Below are positions 24,111 through 35,399 of a stretch of 64,000 nucleotides of DNA, one piece after another. The first letter of the stretch is position 1; the number at the start of each line of letters is the position of its first letter. Where the stretch lies: positions 12,680,613-12,744,612 of the forward strand of contig NC_016135.3 of NCBI RefSeq assembly GCF_000005505.3, read 5' to 3'. The notes beneath the pieces are model-generated. The model was given only the letters and a program-made list of their open reading frames with translations, was not told the DNA's origin and searched no databases. The position numbers were made by a program, and so were the translations under genes. The stretch is from Brachypodium distachyon (Eukaryota > Streptophyta > Magnoliopsida > Poales > Poaceae).

Positions 24111-24466
24111 GGGAAGAAGGAGGAAGATGCATCCGGCGAAGGTTGGCGTCGCCGGTGTCACTTCCTTCGAAATCGATGTACATCTCGCCGGCAAGAGGGC
24201 TACATGAGCTTGCTCCCTGCGCGGCGTCGCCCGGCCGCAGACGGAGGACTCGAGGAGGCGTCCGACTGGTGGGCTGGAGGAGGCGGCGGACTGGTGGCGA
24301 GTGGAGATCCGGCGTGGAGGAGGGCCAGGAGGCGGGGGCGCGGGGCAGCGGACTGGTGGAGGCCAGGAGGAGGCGGCGGCGGCGGCAGACAGGGGAATAG
24401 GAAATGAGTGGAATTAGGGTTAGGTCTTGGGGGGCAAGTTAATTATCTTATATATAACTGAAAAAG

Positions 24467-24735
24467 ACAGGAGATATATTCAGGGCTTCCGGCCAAGGCT
24501 GCCAATTGTAACATGTACTGTTCTTCCTCCCATTGGCTCCTTAATTTCATCTGGCAGTAGATTTTTTTAAACGTCTGCCAACTCTATGATACACCAAACA
24601 TGGTGATGACTTGTTTAGAGATGAAACCTCGGTTCGAACACCCGATATCTACTTGCTCAAAATTAGTTTTTCGATCGATCACGGCCACCCTCACCGCCTC
24701 TCAGAAAAAAACCTTGCATTTTTGCATGAGAAATG
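24467..24735. repeat. Dispersed duplication copy B
   Basis: Second copy of the 22612-22920 segment, with the B-box-like GGTTCGAACACC near 24632. The two copies flank 1.5 kb that includes a Stowaway MITE and the TACCCG-rich stretch. Confidence 0.8.
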
Positions 24736-25357
24736 AGATCCGGTAAACCATCGGAAGTCTGACCGCTGAAGTAGTATCTGCGCGATTTCAGCGGCAGAAT
24801 GAACCGTACCATGGGCTTTCCCCAGCACGACAGCGACAGCCCATGTGCAGTGTTCAGGCCTTCGCCTTGCACGGCCTCCGGACAGAGCTGTTGTAAAAAC
24901 ATTGTATTTCGGCCTTCGCCTTGCAAGTGCCTCGCCACAAAATTCTATATGCATGTTATATTAGACTACTTGTAAAAACATTGTATTGCAACCGGGACAT
25001 GAGCAATTGAGGTAGTCATATCAAATAGTTTTTGATATAGCTACAAAGAACCCCTTTGATTCAATATTTTAATTAGGATTATAATCCTTGGGATTTTTCC
25101 CTCACGGATTATTTGATTGTGAAGCTTCTTGGAAAAAATTCTTTTTTTTTTGCTATTAAGAAGTAGTTTGTTTTTTAGTTACAAACCAGTTGACGTTCTT
25201 GGCAGTCGGATATTAATATAACGATAGCATGCGAGAATGGGAAGAGTGGAGATGACTCTCGTCTTAATCCAACGGTTGTGATACGTCGATTGAGATTTAA
25301 ACCCTTTTGTTTAAAAAACATGTCATGAAAAAAAGCCACACCTTTTTTTTATTTGGT
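24736..25357. other. AT-rich intergenic stretch, no gene seen
   Basis: Homopolymer-rich sequence with no coding frame supported by motif or codon use. Confidence 0.4.
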
Positions 25358-25371
25358 CTTATCAAACCAAC

Positions 25372-25478
25372 TTTTTTTTTGAGTGAAAGACTGTAGGAAA
25401 AACTCTCCTAAAGTATAATTGTGAGCACCAGGATTTGAACCCTCCCACAACTCTACCACCACACCAAGAGTTGTTTCT
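25372..25478 (-). mobile_element. tRNA-derived SINE, 107 bp
   Basis: Read on the - strand it has an A-box-like GTGGTGGTAGAG, then the B-box GGTTCAAATCCTGG. A TACAGTCTTTCACTC 3' end and an A9 tail follow. The flanks CTTATCAAACCAAC (25358-25371) and CTTATCAAAACAAC (25479-25492) are a 14-base target duplication with one mismatch. It resembles the plant Au SINE family. Confidence 0.75.
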
Positions 25479-25809
25479 CTTATCAAAACAACTTTAGTGC
25501 GAATTCAATCCTGGAATTGATCAATCGAGTGAGTGGCATTGCAATATTTTGTTTTTGCTATTTCTGCACTTTCTGAAACCTACGAATGAGAGAAGCCCCA
25601 AGTGTTATAGCATGTTCATAATCTAGTTCATCGGGTTAATACTCGAATGATGCGGTTGAGTCGTAAAAAATGTGCGCTTGAGAAAGATATGTTCAGATAT
25701 GATTATCAAGATCAGACTTTTTTTTTATTGTTGTCAGTTCTTTTTATGGTGTGTACTTTCTTCTCATTAATGTAAAAACGTGCAATTCTTATGCATGGTC
25801 TAAAAATAA

Positions 25810-26000
25810 GGGGTTTTTTATTTCCGTGCCCTCGGTTCCTTAGATGTACTCAGTTTTGTCTAAGGCTTAAAACGTTGCTCGCTTCTACACTTCGTTCTTT
25901 GGCAAATGCTCACAAATGTCCTCACGGCGGACCTGTTAACGGTCAAGGCCTTTGACGTTACCTCCTGATGGATGGGGCCAGGTTAAATCCTGCTGAGTGG
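25810..26000. repeat. MULE left terminal inverted repeat
   Basis: Matches the complement of 29690-29875 with substitutions and a few indels. Shared landmarks are GCCCTCGGTTCCTTAG, GCTCGCTTCTAC and the CGGTCAA/TGGGGCC region. Confidence 0.85.
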
Positions 26001-27849
26001 GGCCAACCTAGCTACTGACATGTGGGGCTGAAGCAACAAGAAAATGATCCCTTTGACTGTAGAAGAAATGATTAGTTTGCAAGTGGGTCCACCATCGGAA
26101 GGAAAACTCAAGCGGCTTCTGGCCACTGCCTCGCCGACGCTTTGCCGTCGCCAGAGTTGCTCTCCTGCGTGACACGGGCCAGGCAGGGGGTGGGGTGTCT
26201 AGCAGGCGCAAGGCCGCTTCACCCTGAGGTGGCGCTGGAGCTTCTCATTGCTGAAATCTTGCTGGCTGCGGGCTCATGCGGTCTGCGGTGGCGGAGGGCA
26301 ACGCTAGGGGGCGGGGCGATACAGAGCACGGGAGAGGCAGGAAAGAGGGGCAAAAGAATGAGTAGGTCATCACAAATCTGACGGAGGCATTTGAAGGGGT
26401 GGAGGAGCACTGTGCGAGAACCTGGACGCCGGCGGGTGGTAGGCAGAGAGGAGCAACGACGCGGGGATGACTCGGACCACGCGAGGCTCGATGAGAATCA
26501 CCGGAAGGTTCAGAGTGATCAGGTGGAGTTGAGGGAGGCGGCGGTCGAGTCCGGAGGTCGCCGGAGAAGGAGATCTGCTCGGCGGCAGCAACCGGTACGA
26601 GCTGAGGAAGAAGATGGTGACGCAGCGATTGGAGGCACCTCGAGTCGATTACTTCTACAGGAAGGATTCTCGAGCCGATGTGGGTCTCTTGGGCAAGGTG
26701 GCGAGGCTCGTGGAGGACGCTGGCCATGACGGCACAAAGCAACGGCGTGCGAGCGTGCTCTGGACGACGCGAACGCCGTTCGCGTTCCGGCCAGAGGAGA
26801 GCACGAGAGGATGCGCGGCTTGCGGATACAGCTCCGACATGTCTACGAGTCATGGAGGCAAGGTTTAGTGGCCGAGTTGAGAAGCGACGGTGTCGTGATG
26901 GACGGCAGAAAGAGCGGCCAGGAAGATGAGTTGCTTTTGTTTAGCGGGGTGAAGAAAGAGCCATTTTTTGTCCTTTGAGCCCACTTGAATGGACAATTTT
27001 GTAGGAAGCTTGGAAATTGAACTTCCTCCAAATTGATCTCTGATAGCACATATGCAATCCGAATGGAAAGTTATGCAAGATGACGAAATTTCAAATTGTT
27101 TTGAGAAAGTTGACTTTTGTTGACACTATTTGGCTATTTTAATGTAAATTTTGGAATTGGATCACAACATTTTCTCCAAATGAACTCAAACTTTGCACAC
27201 TAGTCACATATGCCTATTAATGTCATTATCTCAAACCTTGTTCAAATCTGAATTGTTTACCTATTTTTTGAATTTCGAATTCAAACAAATCTAGGGAACT
27301 GTTACCTCAATCACCGCTTAGATTCAGAATTTTCGTCCCAGAAGATTTTCATAGCGTTTAGTGTTCATCCTTGATGTTCTCTCCAAATTTCAGATTTTTG
27401 GAGTTCAGGAACGATATTTCGTGCATTCTTTGAATTTCCAGCCTTTTCGGCTCATAATTCAAAATTCAATGAAACTTCGCACAAATCGATGTGTAACCAA
27501 TATAACAAAGTCATGGTTTTGCCATGGCATTCCAAAAAACTTGGAATGCACCGGGTCCAAACGCATTTGAATCCTTTTTGCACCTACAGTATTGTTTTTG
27601 CCTATTCTGCCAATTGGAAAAAAAATTCAGACCAAAATCAATTTGTGACCGGCCTTACTTTACTCGGGGAGGTCAACCAACGTTGTTTCATTCAAAATAC
27701 TACAACCTTATGCCGTTACCATACCCATATATATAAGAGAAAAAAAAATATAGATCGATGCGTACGCAAGATCGATTACAAAATAGGAATAAAAATAGAG
27801 ATACGTAGCAACATATACATATGTAGCTAGAGATAAATAACGGATAACA
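26001..27849. other. MULE left interior, no recognised gene
   Basis: 26080-26930 is GC-rich with overlapping frames on both strands (for example 26245-26853 -, 26391-26868 +). None shows a known motif. 26950-27700 is AT-rich with phrases such as AAACTTTGCACACTAGTCAC that look like old dispersed repeat. The GC-rich part could be a captured gene fragment, but it cannot be identified here. Confidence 0.4.
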
Positions 27850-28425
27850 TTATGCAGCGTCATCGCCGTCGCCGTTGTTGAGGCCGTGCTCCTCACGCAA
27901 GCCAAAGATGGCGTCACGCTCCGCCCGGATTTCCCGGACGTTCTACCTCCCCCGCTCCTCGAGAAGGTTGCTCCTCTCCGAGTTTAGCGTCGCGAGCTCA
28001 AACTCGTACCGCTCCCTCGCCTCCACCGCCTCCCGACCGCACTCGTTGGCGAAATCTTCTGCCACGGAAGCCACCTTCGCGGCAGCCATGTGCCGCCTGT
28101 TGGCTTCCCGCACACGTTGCTGGTACGTGTGCAGGAGCTTGGCGTGGCGCCGATTGATCTCGCACTCGGCCTCCTCCTCGTCGTCGTCATCGTCGTTGAG
28201 GGGGAGTCGGCCGCAGGACGAGCACGGGACGTCCACATCGATGCGGGCACGCTTTGGTGGCGGCGAGCAGCTGCGATGAGCGGTGGCGTCCATGCTCAAT
28301 GCATGGGAAAACGCCGCTGGCGCATGTCGGCGGGTGGCGGACGGCGGAGTGGTGGCCAGCTCACGCCCATGGCCGCCGCCGGCCGAGCTCTCGGTACCGT
28401 CTACTAGCTCCTTGTCCTTGGCCAT
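27850..28425 (-). pseudogene. Unrecognised coiled-coil gene in MULE, one in-frame stop
   Basis: The ATG is at 28423-28425 (- strand) and the natural-looking TAA at 27850-27852. The 191-codon frame has a single TAG at 27943-27945. The N-terminus is Ala/Ser/Thr rich; a basic PPPKRAR patch could be a nuclear signal. A CSSCG motif, then an Asp/Glu run (NDDDDDEEE) and a long charged helix, probably coiled coil, follow from about residue 85. The stop is followed in the same frame by NVREIRAERDAIFG, consistent with recent damage. No family is recognised. It shares a 0.4-kb upstream region with the divergent gene at 28903. Confidence 0.55.
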
Positions 28426-28790
28426 GGTGGAGAGAAGCGGTAGAGCTCGAGAGAGAGCGAGAGGAAGAATGTAGATGAGATCAAAGGAGACGAGAGAATC
28501 GGTTTACTGCGAACACACATAAGTAGTAGTGGGGAGAGGAAGCCGACGGGACTGAGAGAGTAGTGGGGAGAGGAAACTGACGGGACGATCTCACGGTTAT
28601 TGAGAGTGAGTGGGAAACGTGCTGGGATCGCCCTCACTAGGCCGCGCCGCCGCGCACGCCTGCTATTGACGCCAGTTCCCTACAACTTCCCACGTACGCC
28701 AGTTTCCCATGCATTTCAAACTGCGCCGGTGACCGCATTCAAAGCCCACCGATCGCCGGAAAACCTCTCCCCTTCCCCTGTCACCATCGC

Positions 28791-28797
28791 TATTTAA
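28791..28797 (+). promoter_or_regulatory. TATA-like box of + strand MULE gene
   Basis: TATTTAA lies 112 bases before ATG 28903 but only 10 bases from line with ATG 28807. Transcription about 30 bases downstream would begin after 28807, so 28903 is the better start. Confidence 0.5.
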
Positions 28798-28902
28798 CCC
28801 GGCGCCATGGCTCTGCTTCTTCTACACAGCTCTCCATTCTTCTCCTTCTTCTACATAGCTCTCCACTCCACTTCTTCAACCCGCCGCCCAACGCCCCAAG
28901 CA

Positions 28903-29373
28903 ATGGCGTTCGAAGGCCTCACCTTCAACCTGCCACCCCTCACTGATGAGGCGTTGTTCCCACTTGGCGTGCGTGTGGAGCGGACGCTCCAGGTGTGGGC
29001 GATGTCGCACAGCCGGAGCTCGATGGCGCTGGTCAGGAACTTCCTCAACACCGGCTTCAGTCACCTGGAGGCCGGTGGCCCTTCAATGTACCGCCTGGAG
29101 AGGCTCCACGAGCACGGCGTCAAAACTGCCCTCCTGGTGCACCTCACCAACAGCCATGACGCCGATTACCTCCTTGGCCGCGTGTAGTGGTGTGGATGCG
29201 AGTTCATCGCATTCACGTTGTACAACGTGTACACCAACGCTACGACCACGTTCCCCCACGCGGGCGAGATGTACGGCCTCCCGTACATGGAGGAGGCGGA
29301 GGCGCCTGTGGAGGTGGCTGTCGAGGGGCCTGCGCCGCCTGTGGAGGAATCTCAAGACGAAGCCGAGGAGTGA
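28903..29373 (+). pseudogene. Unrecognised gene in MULE, one in-frame stop
   Basis: From ATG 28903 (MAFEGLTFNLPPL) the frame runs to TGA 29371-29373, 156 codons, broken once by TAG at 29185-29187 after 94 codons. After the stop it continues WCGCEFIAFTLYNVYTN and ends in a Glu/Pro/Val-rich tail. An upstream in-frame ATG at 28807 would add a 32-residue hydrophobic, Ser-rich extension, but the TATA-like box at 28791 argues against it. There is no recognised domain. Compact folded-looking sequence with Trp and Cys, followed by an acidic tail, argues for a once-real protein. It is divergently paired with the coiled-coil gene. Confidence 0.55.
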
Positions 29374-29689
29374 GCAATCGATCGACGTTTTTTTTCAAAA
29401 TTATGTCATTAATGTAAGCCCTTGTTGGAATATATGAACTAGGTTCTTTCTTTGATGGTTGTGTTGTGCTATGTCTGCGGCGTGACCGCGCGACAGCAGC
29501 GCATCCTAGCGTCCGTTGCGCCGACTGAGAGCATCCTAGTGGCGTGTCCTAGCGGCGCATCCTTGCATCCACGTCCCTGTCCCGGTCCTTGTCCTCGTGC
29601 TCGCGCCGATCCCCACGCCGCAGCATCCGTGGTCGCGGTAGCCAGAGTCAAGCTCGCTGAAGCCCGGCCCGGGGCACAGTCAGCAGTGT

Positions 29690-29875
29690 GCATTGGTCCC
29701 ACCCGTCAGGCTTATATCCGGTCCCACCCGTCAGCAGCTAACGGCTTGACCGAGTTGACCGTGAGGGCAAAAGCGAGCATTTCCGCAAAGGAGGAGGGTA
29801 GAAGCGAGCAGTGTTCTAAGGCCTGGGCGAAACTGAGTAGAACTAAGGAACCGAGGGCACAGAAGTAAAAAACCC
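29690..29875. repeat. MULE right terminal inverted repeat
   Basis: Inverted partner of 25810-26000. The stretch between the gene end (29373) and this repeat has Ala/Pro-rich frames only. Confidence 0.85.
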
Positions 29876-29884
29876 TAAAAATAA

Positions 29885-31904
29885 ATACAACTATGAAGAT
29901 CTATGCTGACTATGTTCTAAGGTACTTGGTTGCAGGTCTGGCTCTTTCGATATATGGTCCTCATCTTTTGCGATGGTTGTTGCTTTGGTACGCTGTTTCT
30001 TTGGATCCTTAGCACGACGACTATCCCACCGTCTGCTACCACAAGCTCTCTTTTGGCAAGCTCTTCCCAGCTCCAGTGATGGAGGGGCAAGAACGATGGC
30101 TTGCCTTCGGCTCGTTATAGTGTTTGTTGCCGTCGCTAAGTGGTCTAAGGACCTATTTGTAGTTTTTATTACTTTTAGCGTTTTTTGTACTGTTGTTGAT
30201 GATTATTAATAGATCTGTGATCCACTTTGCAAAAGAAAAATTTGAACGAGGGTTTTATGTTACTTTTTTTAATTAAAGTATGAGAATTTATTTATTTTTC
30301 TTATTCTGTATCATAAATAACAAGTACGGAGTACTACGAAAGATAAGGAGATCTTCATCCGATGGCTAGAAGTGACCTCTCAAAAGTAAATATTTCTAAG
30401 GACATGTACAATGGGGCTGATTTAGGTGTCTATAAGAGGTAGTTTTGCTGAGGTGGAAAAAGAGATTAAAAAAAGATAGCAGTCTGTCTGTAGTTCTGCA
30501 TACAAGCTATAAACAGATTATTTACCATTGTATGTCTGCTGTCTATAATTTTTAGTAAAGATTTTTTAGACAGCATATAGACAGACTATTGTATATAGTA
30601 TCTGTAAGATTGTCTGTAAATCACATGCAAAACACCGTAAATGACTGGGTGTCTATACCTTTATACATGCCATAACTCGATATAACTTTCAAATTTGTTC
30701 TTCCGCGTCCTCCATTTATTTAGGCAATTTTCGGGCGTACAGAACGCTCTCGATCGTGGATAAATGTGTGCTGAAGCTTTGCACGCACTAGACACCACCA
30801 TGGACCGACCTCTCTATCTTCTCCCACTTACCGATCATGGGGCGGCAAATATCATTGTACGTAAACCCGGAGTTCGACCACTCATAGTTGAAGTGACTAT
30901 TTATGTCACAGATTTGGACTGCCATGGGCTCTACTCTGTTCTATTATTCCCTGAACACTGTTGATAACTTGATCTTAAAGGGGTCAACTTTTTCTGTCTG
31001 TCGAAGTGGCCGGTAAGCATGCAATGGAGGCCCCAGCCATATATGTGGTTGTCAATCTCTTCAAGGTGCCATTTATTATTACGGAATTATTTCTTCCACG
31101 ATTCCGTCGAGAATGTACCATAGGCTCTGAACTTCTGGAGTTTGCAAGTTAAAGGTGTGGTCCTTGTGTCGTGGACTCATGTAGTGGGGTGATATATTCC
31201 TGCAGCCGAGTGACATGTCGTGGCAGTCGTGCCAGTTGCACTTCACCAGTTCCTAGCTAGCAATGAATCTTTGCTGTACGTAGTGCTGCAAAACGTAACG
31301 GCCGTCTTCTTTTAAAATTGCATTTTGTATTATTGTTTCCATTGATTGCAAGGTGATATGGTGCTGTTTTCTTGATCAGATATGGTCGATTATATATGGG
31401 ACATGACAACGATTTCATCACGTATCCATGTTTGGATTCCAAACATGGACACAGGTTGGCAATATTGTAGAGCTAGGAAGAAATGACCAGGTCCGCAACA
31501 CGTATATATTTGTCGCATGCGTATAGTCACTAGCGGGACGCGCAAGAATGATACACATGTGGTGTTACGAGACTAAGACAACAGGAAAATGAAATTGGAT
31601 CAGACGTCCTCTGCATATCGATCCCACTGGGCCGCGAAGGGGCCTGAACCGCCCCGTGCGTACCTACATCTATAATAACCAACGATCTTAATTTGAAGCA
31701 TGCACGCACGAAGGCTGATCGATGATGCACATGCACGTATTACGTGCTTCTATTTCCACGGGAAGCACTACTCCCATGCCGCCACGGTAACTCTGCGTGC
31801 ATGCGAGCTTTTTTCTCACACACGAACCATGACCAAAAGGAAAGAGCGGTTGCAGAATCGTGGGCCATGCACACATTGTCAAGTGGCGGTCGAGCTGTTT
31901 TGTG
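29885..31904. other. Intergenic region before carbonic anhydrase
   Basis: 30100-30240 (TGGTCTAAGGACCTATTTGT and T-rich sequence) resembles the 3' tail of a plant LINE but has no duplication to prove it. 30405-30620 has CATGTACAATGG and internal inverted phrases (AGACAGCATA) like a MITE without clear ends. No gene was seen. Confidence 0.35.
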
Positions 31905-31913
31905 TATATATAC
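31905..31913 (+). promoter_or_regulatory. TATA box of alpha-carbonic anhydrase gene
   Basis: TATATATAC is followed by a leader that can be spliced twice: introns 32094-32208 (GTAAGAT...TTTTGCAG) and 32299-32423 (GTAGGC...ATTGCAG). The second joins nine bases before the ATG at 32433. Leader structure is inferred from splice-site fit. Confidence 0.5.
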
Positions 31914-32432
31914 GTGGCCGCCTGTGTAAAGACCAAACTCATCAAGCTCGCACCTTCACCGGCCGCGCGCGTTCTTGCTCGTCTCGGGAGAAAGATTCGT
32001 GCTAGGTCGACTCCGGCCCCTCTTCGAAAGGGTTGGGGTTCTTTTCATCGTTGTGTGGCCATCAGCATCCCTAGCTAGCTCATCCAGATCGAGGTAAGAT
32101 CACTGTGAGTCTAGCTCCATGATTGCCTCCTTTACGTACGTGCGTGTGTGTGACCGATCTTGTGATGGATACAGGGAATCACCCCATCTTCCGCCTGTCT
32201 TTTTGCAGGAACTTGCATCTCCCCTGGATTGGACTTTGTTCTAGCAGGGACCAAAGCATCGACCGAAGTCGATCTGCACTGCGCGTCGCAAAGTAGAGGT
32301 AGGCGGAGGTCATGGGCCGGCCAATGGCCACGGCAATGCTCCCAGTCCCAATCTTTCTGTCCATTTACGCCTATATATCTGCGCATTCTACCTGCGGCTG
32401 AACTTCGAATCCAATTATTGCAGGAGAAAAAG

Positions 32433-33749
32433 ATGGCCACTCGCGTCGGAAATGCAGTAGTCTTTGCTCTGCTCCTGTGTGCTCGCTTCCTCACCGCCCT
32501 TGCATGCGACAACAGTACGTTTTTTTTATAATCTCACTACCTTGCATTCCCGGCTATCTTTCATGTTGTTTGATGTGTGATATGTCCATTAATTCTCTTG
32601 TGCAAATGGAGCAGATGGCGCCAAGTTTGGGTACACGGGTTCTCTCGGACCCAGCCACTGGGGAGGATTGAGCCCCAACTTCAGCCGTTGCGCAGATGGA
32701 AACAAGCAGTCCCCGATCAACATCAGGACCGACGAGGTGGTTTACAGCCCGTCGTTGGGGCCTCTTCGCAGGGATTACGCCGCTGCCAATGCCACCCTCG
32801 TCGACAACATCTTCAACATCGCGGTAATTATATTATGTTTTTGAGTACTCTGTGTTTTTCCTGACTCACCAGATGACGGTTAATTGATCACCTTTTGCGT
32901 AGATCGAACGGTTCGTTTCATTCCTGTTTCATCTTATTACTACTGCATGTACAGATTCACAGTATATCCCAGCGATTCTGATGTCTTTTGTGTTCTTGAT
33001 GTATTTGTAGCTCCGATACGAAGACACTGCCGGGACGGTGCAGATCGAAGGGGTGAAGTACACGCTGAAGCAGATGCACTGGCACTCTCCTTCGGAGCAC
33101 ACCATCAACGGCCAGAGGTTCGCAATGGAGCAACACATGGTTCACTACAGCGACCAAGGCGACATCGCTGTTGTGGCAATCCTGTTCCGACTTGGCAGGC
33201 CAGAACCTTTTCTTATGCAGGTAGTAATTGAACCCTTAATCCTTCTTCATGTGCTTAGGCTATTCATTGCCCTTTTTGTGTGTGGCTAATATTTGGTCCT
33301 CTGTTCCTGAATGTATGTATGGCAGATACAGGATAAGCTATCTGAGCTGTATGTGGAGGCCTGCAGTGCAGAGAAAGGCGCTCCGATCCCCGCCGGAGTC
33401 GTGAGCCTGTGGTCGCTGCGGCGGCGCGCCAACATGTACTACCGGTACGTCGGGTCGCTGACAACGCCGCCGTGCACCGAGAACATCGTCTGGACCATCC
33501 TAGGCAGGGTACGTATATATATCCTGATCTCCAATGAAGTCTGAATTTTACGGAGATGTTGTAGACTGAAGACCGACCGTACATTAATTGCAGGTGAGGG
33601 AGATGTCGATGGAGCAGGCTGCCGCGCTGATCGCCCCGCTGGAGGAAGGTTACCGGCGCAACAACAGGCCGACGCAGCAGCTCAACGGCCGCACCGTGCA
33701 GCTCTACAACAGGTTCTGGAAGAACAAGAACAAGAACAGGTCGCCGTGA
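32433..33749 (+). CDS. Secreted alpha-type carbonic anhydrase
   Basis: Five coding exons fit: 32433-32514, 32615-32823, 33011-33220, 33326-33508 and 33594-33749, giving 279 residues with all junctions in phase. Residues 1-24 are a signal peptide. The enzyme interconverts CO2 and bicarbonate; plant alpha forms are secreted or reach plastids via the ER. The zinc ligands are both His of MHWHSPSEH and the first His of EQHMVH. The Glu of SEH and the Thr of [10 protein letters not shown] complete the active site. Cys of [12 protein letters not shown] and of PPCTEN would form the family disulfide. The C-terminal [11 protein letters not shown] is typical. Length and exon number suit the plant family. 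No damage was seen. The paralogue number cannot be assigned. Confidence 0.93.
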
Positions 33750-34739
33750 GCCTGCCTGCTGACCCGGCCGCGTCGATCTTCGGAGATGATGAATCAGCGC
33801 GTCTTTGGGTTTTCGGTTCATCACAAGTTATGCTAGTGTTTCTGCAAGTTGGGTTAGCTTCTAGGTTTGGAGTGTCACTTGTTGATGTAAGGCCTAGTCT
33901 GAAGTTGGAAATTAGCTAAATGTAAGGCCTTTGGTGATGTGATCTTCCTTTTGTGTAGGACAATATAGGAGTTCCTTAGTTAGTTATGCTAATCAACAAA
34001 TCAACAAGTTGTGCACTTTACGAGCTAGTTATCTTACCGAACGTTATCTTACTACTCGTACTCCTAGTTTTTTTTTGAAACAATTACTATTTATCTTACC
34101 GGACCTTATCTTACTAGTTATATGTACCGAACCTTATCTTACTAGTTATATGTACCTTCCAGCCTTCCAGCATTGGACATGGCCTAATTAAGAACGACCT
34201 CTGCTCTTATCGTCTGTTTCACCGGAATGTAGTCCTGCAAACACGTGAGCATGGAGACGACTGCTGTACTCTTTCCCTTCCATATCGTGTCCTATTTTTG
34301 TGCCTCTTGTGGTGCCGAATGCATGGGTTCTACCTTTCGTTGTTGTGCATCAAACCGTCAAATCGAGCCTCCAACCACCAACAGGCGCCGCAAGGATGAC
34401 ATGAACTCGACCTTGTTGGTGATTCCGCTCATTGTCCATCGTGCTACTAGAGTTGAAAGGTTCTTCGACAAGTCTAGCGAGATTGTTATGCCGATGCTCT
34501 TCGGGATAGGTGCGTCTCTCCTCAATCCCTTGCAGCCAAATCATCTCCGGTACATCATGAATACCCTCATTCAATTTTGATCTTCGGTCAATAAACCTTT
34601 TGTGCACGAAAAATCGTTGTAGGTTATCAGCGCCAACCATCCATTGTTGCCCTCCTCCGGAAAGAAGTCCATATTTCACCCCCCCTCCTCCTCTCACCAA
34701 TTTTTTTTTAATGTCTTTGGCCACATTATCCTGAAATCT
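33750..34739. other. Carbonic anhydrase 3' flank and intergenic
   Basis: The first 200 bases are likely 3' UTR. 34030-34160 holds a short tandem unit (TTATCTTACTAGTTATATGTACC, about two copies). The frame at 34245-34580 has no recognisable motif. Confidence 0.4.
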
Positions 34740-35270
34740 GATTCGGTCTATTTTGAACCTTGAAATCCATAAAAACTAGATAAATCATCAAGTAAGGGGT
34801 TTTAGTGCTTACGTGGCCAATTTATGATGGTTTTATGGTTGATTAGAATTTTTTACCTCACTTACTGAATTGATGATGTGTGCAGTGGCAATTACAAGTC
34901 TCACTACCACCCTACTACCCTATACGCAATTACCCTTGTCTCCTCTCTCCTCCTCGAATGCCGCTGCCACCATTTTTTTCACTTACCACTGCCCATTGCT
35001 CTGGCCGCCGCCACCGCCTCCTCTATCCACCCTACCTCGACCGTCTCTCCTCTCCCCCACGAAATTGCTTCCTCCATTTGTGTAACGGACACGAATACGA
35101 CAAGCGCTCTATGTAACCGTCAATGCCACGTCATCAAATCAAAAAGTATAGTCAAATTTCCTAATCAGCCATAAAACCGTTCCAAATCGGCCATGTCAGC
35201 ACCAAAACCATTTAATAGGGTGACTTATCTGGTTTTGTTGATTTTAACAAAGTAGAGTTCAATGGTCATG
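34740..35270. mobile_element. Short long-TIR DNA element, probably MULE-like
   Basis: 34755-34880 (CTAGATAAATCATC, TTAGTGCTTACGTGGCC, GGTTTTATGGTTGATTAG) pairs with the complement of 35105-35260 (CCAGATAAGTCACC, TTGGTGCTGACATGGCC, GGTTTTATGGCTGATTAG). The inverted repeats are about 110-130 bases, imperfect, around a 220-base core. No target duplication was fixed, so the ends are approximate. Confidence 0.6.
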
Positions 35271-35399
35271 CGACTGAAGACATATATTTGGGGGTGATTT
35301 TTTCAGAGAGATTTGGGGGTGAATTATGAACTCTCTTTAACATCTGGGCTGCATTTTTCATTTTTTTTTACATTTTTTTAGAATTATTTTTTACATGGG

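Larger units (their letters stand above)
25810..29875. mobile_element. Non-autonomous MULE with gene cargo, 4066 bp
   Basis: The perfect 9-bp duplication TAAAAATAA lies at 25801-25809 and 29876-29884. Terminal inverted repeats begin GGGGTTTTTTATTTCC on the left and GGGTTTTTTACTTCTG (complement) on the right. They remain alignable for about 190 bases, with CCGTGCCCTCGGTTCC near the tips. A 9-bp duplication with long inverted repeats starting in G is diagnostic of Mutator-like elements. No MURA transposase was found. The cargo is a divergent pair of unrecognised genes (27850-28425 - and 28903-29373 +), making it Pack-MULE-like. Confidence 0.93.

Noticed and set aside
24143..24407. Arg/Gly-rich frames near 24.2 kb
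   Set aside because: Short, GC-driven and without homology cues.
24632..24645. tRNA gene suggested by a B-box-like sequence
   Set aside because: No cloverleaf could be formed around it; a second diverged copy near 22830 suggests repeat origin.
26245..26868. Overlapping frames in the MULE interior
   Set aside because: No domain, no splice or start support, and frames on both strands overlap. Kept only as possible captured sequence.
34245..34580. 111-codon + strand frame downstream of carbonic anhydrase
   Set aside because: No start context, no motif and surrounded by repeat-like sequence.
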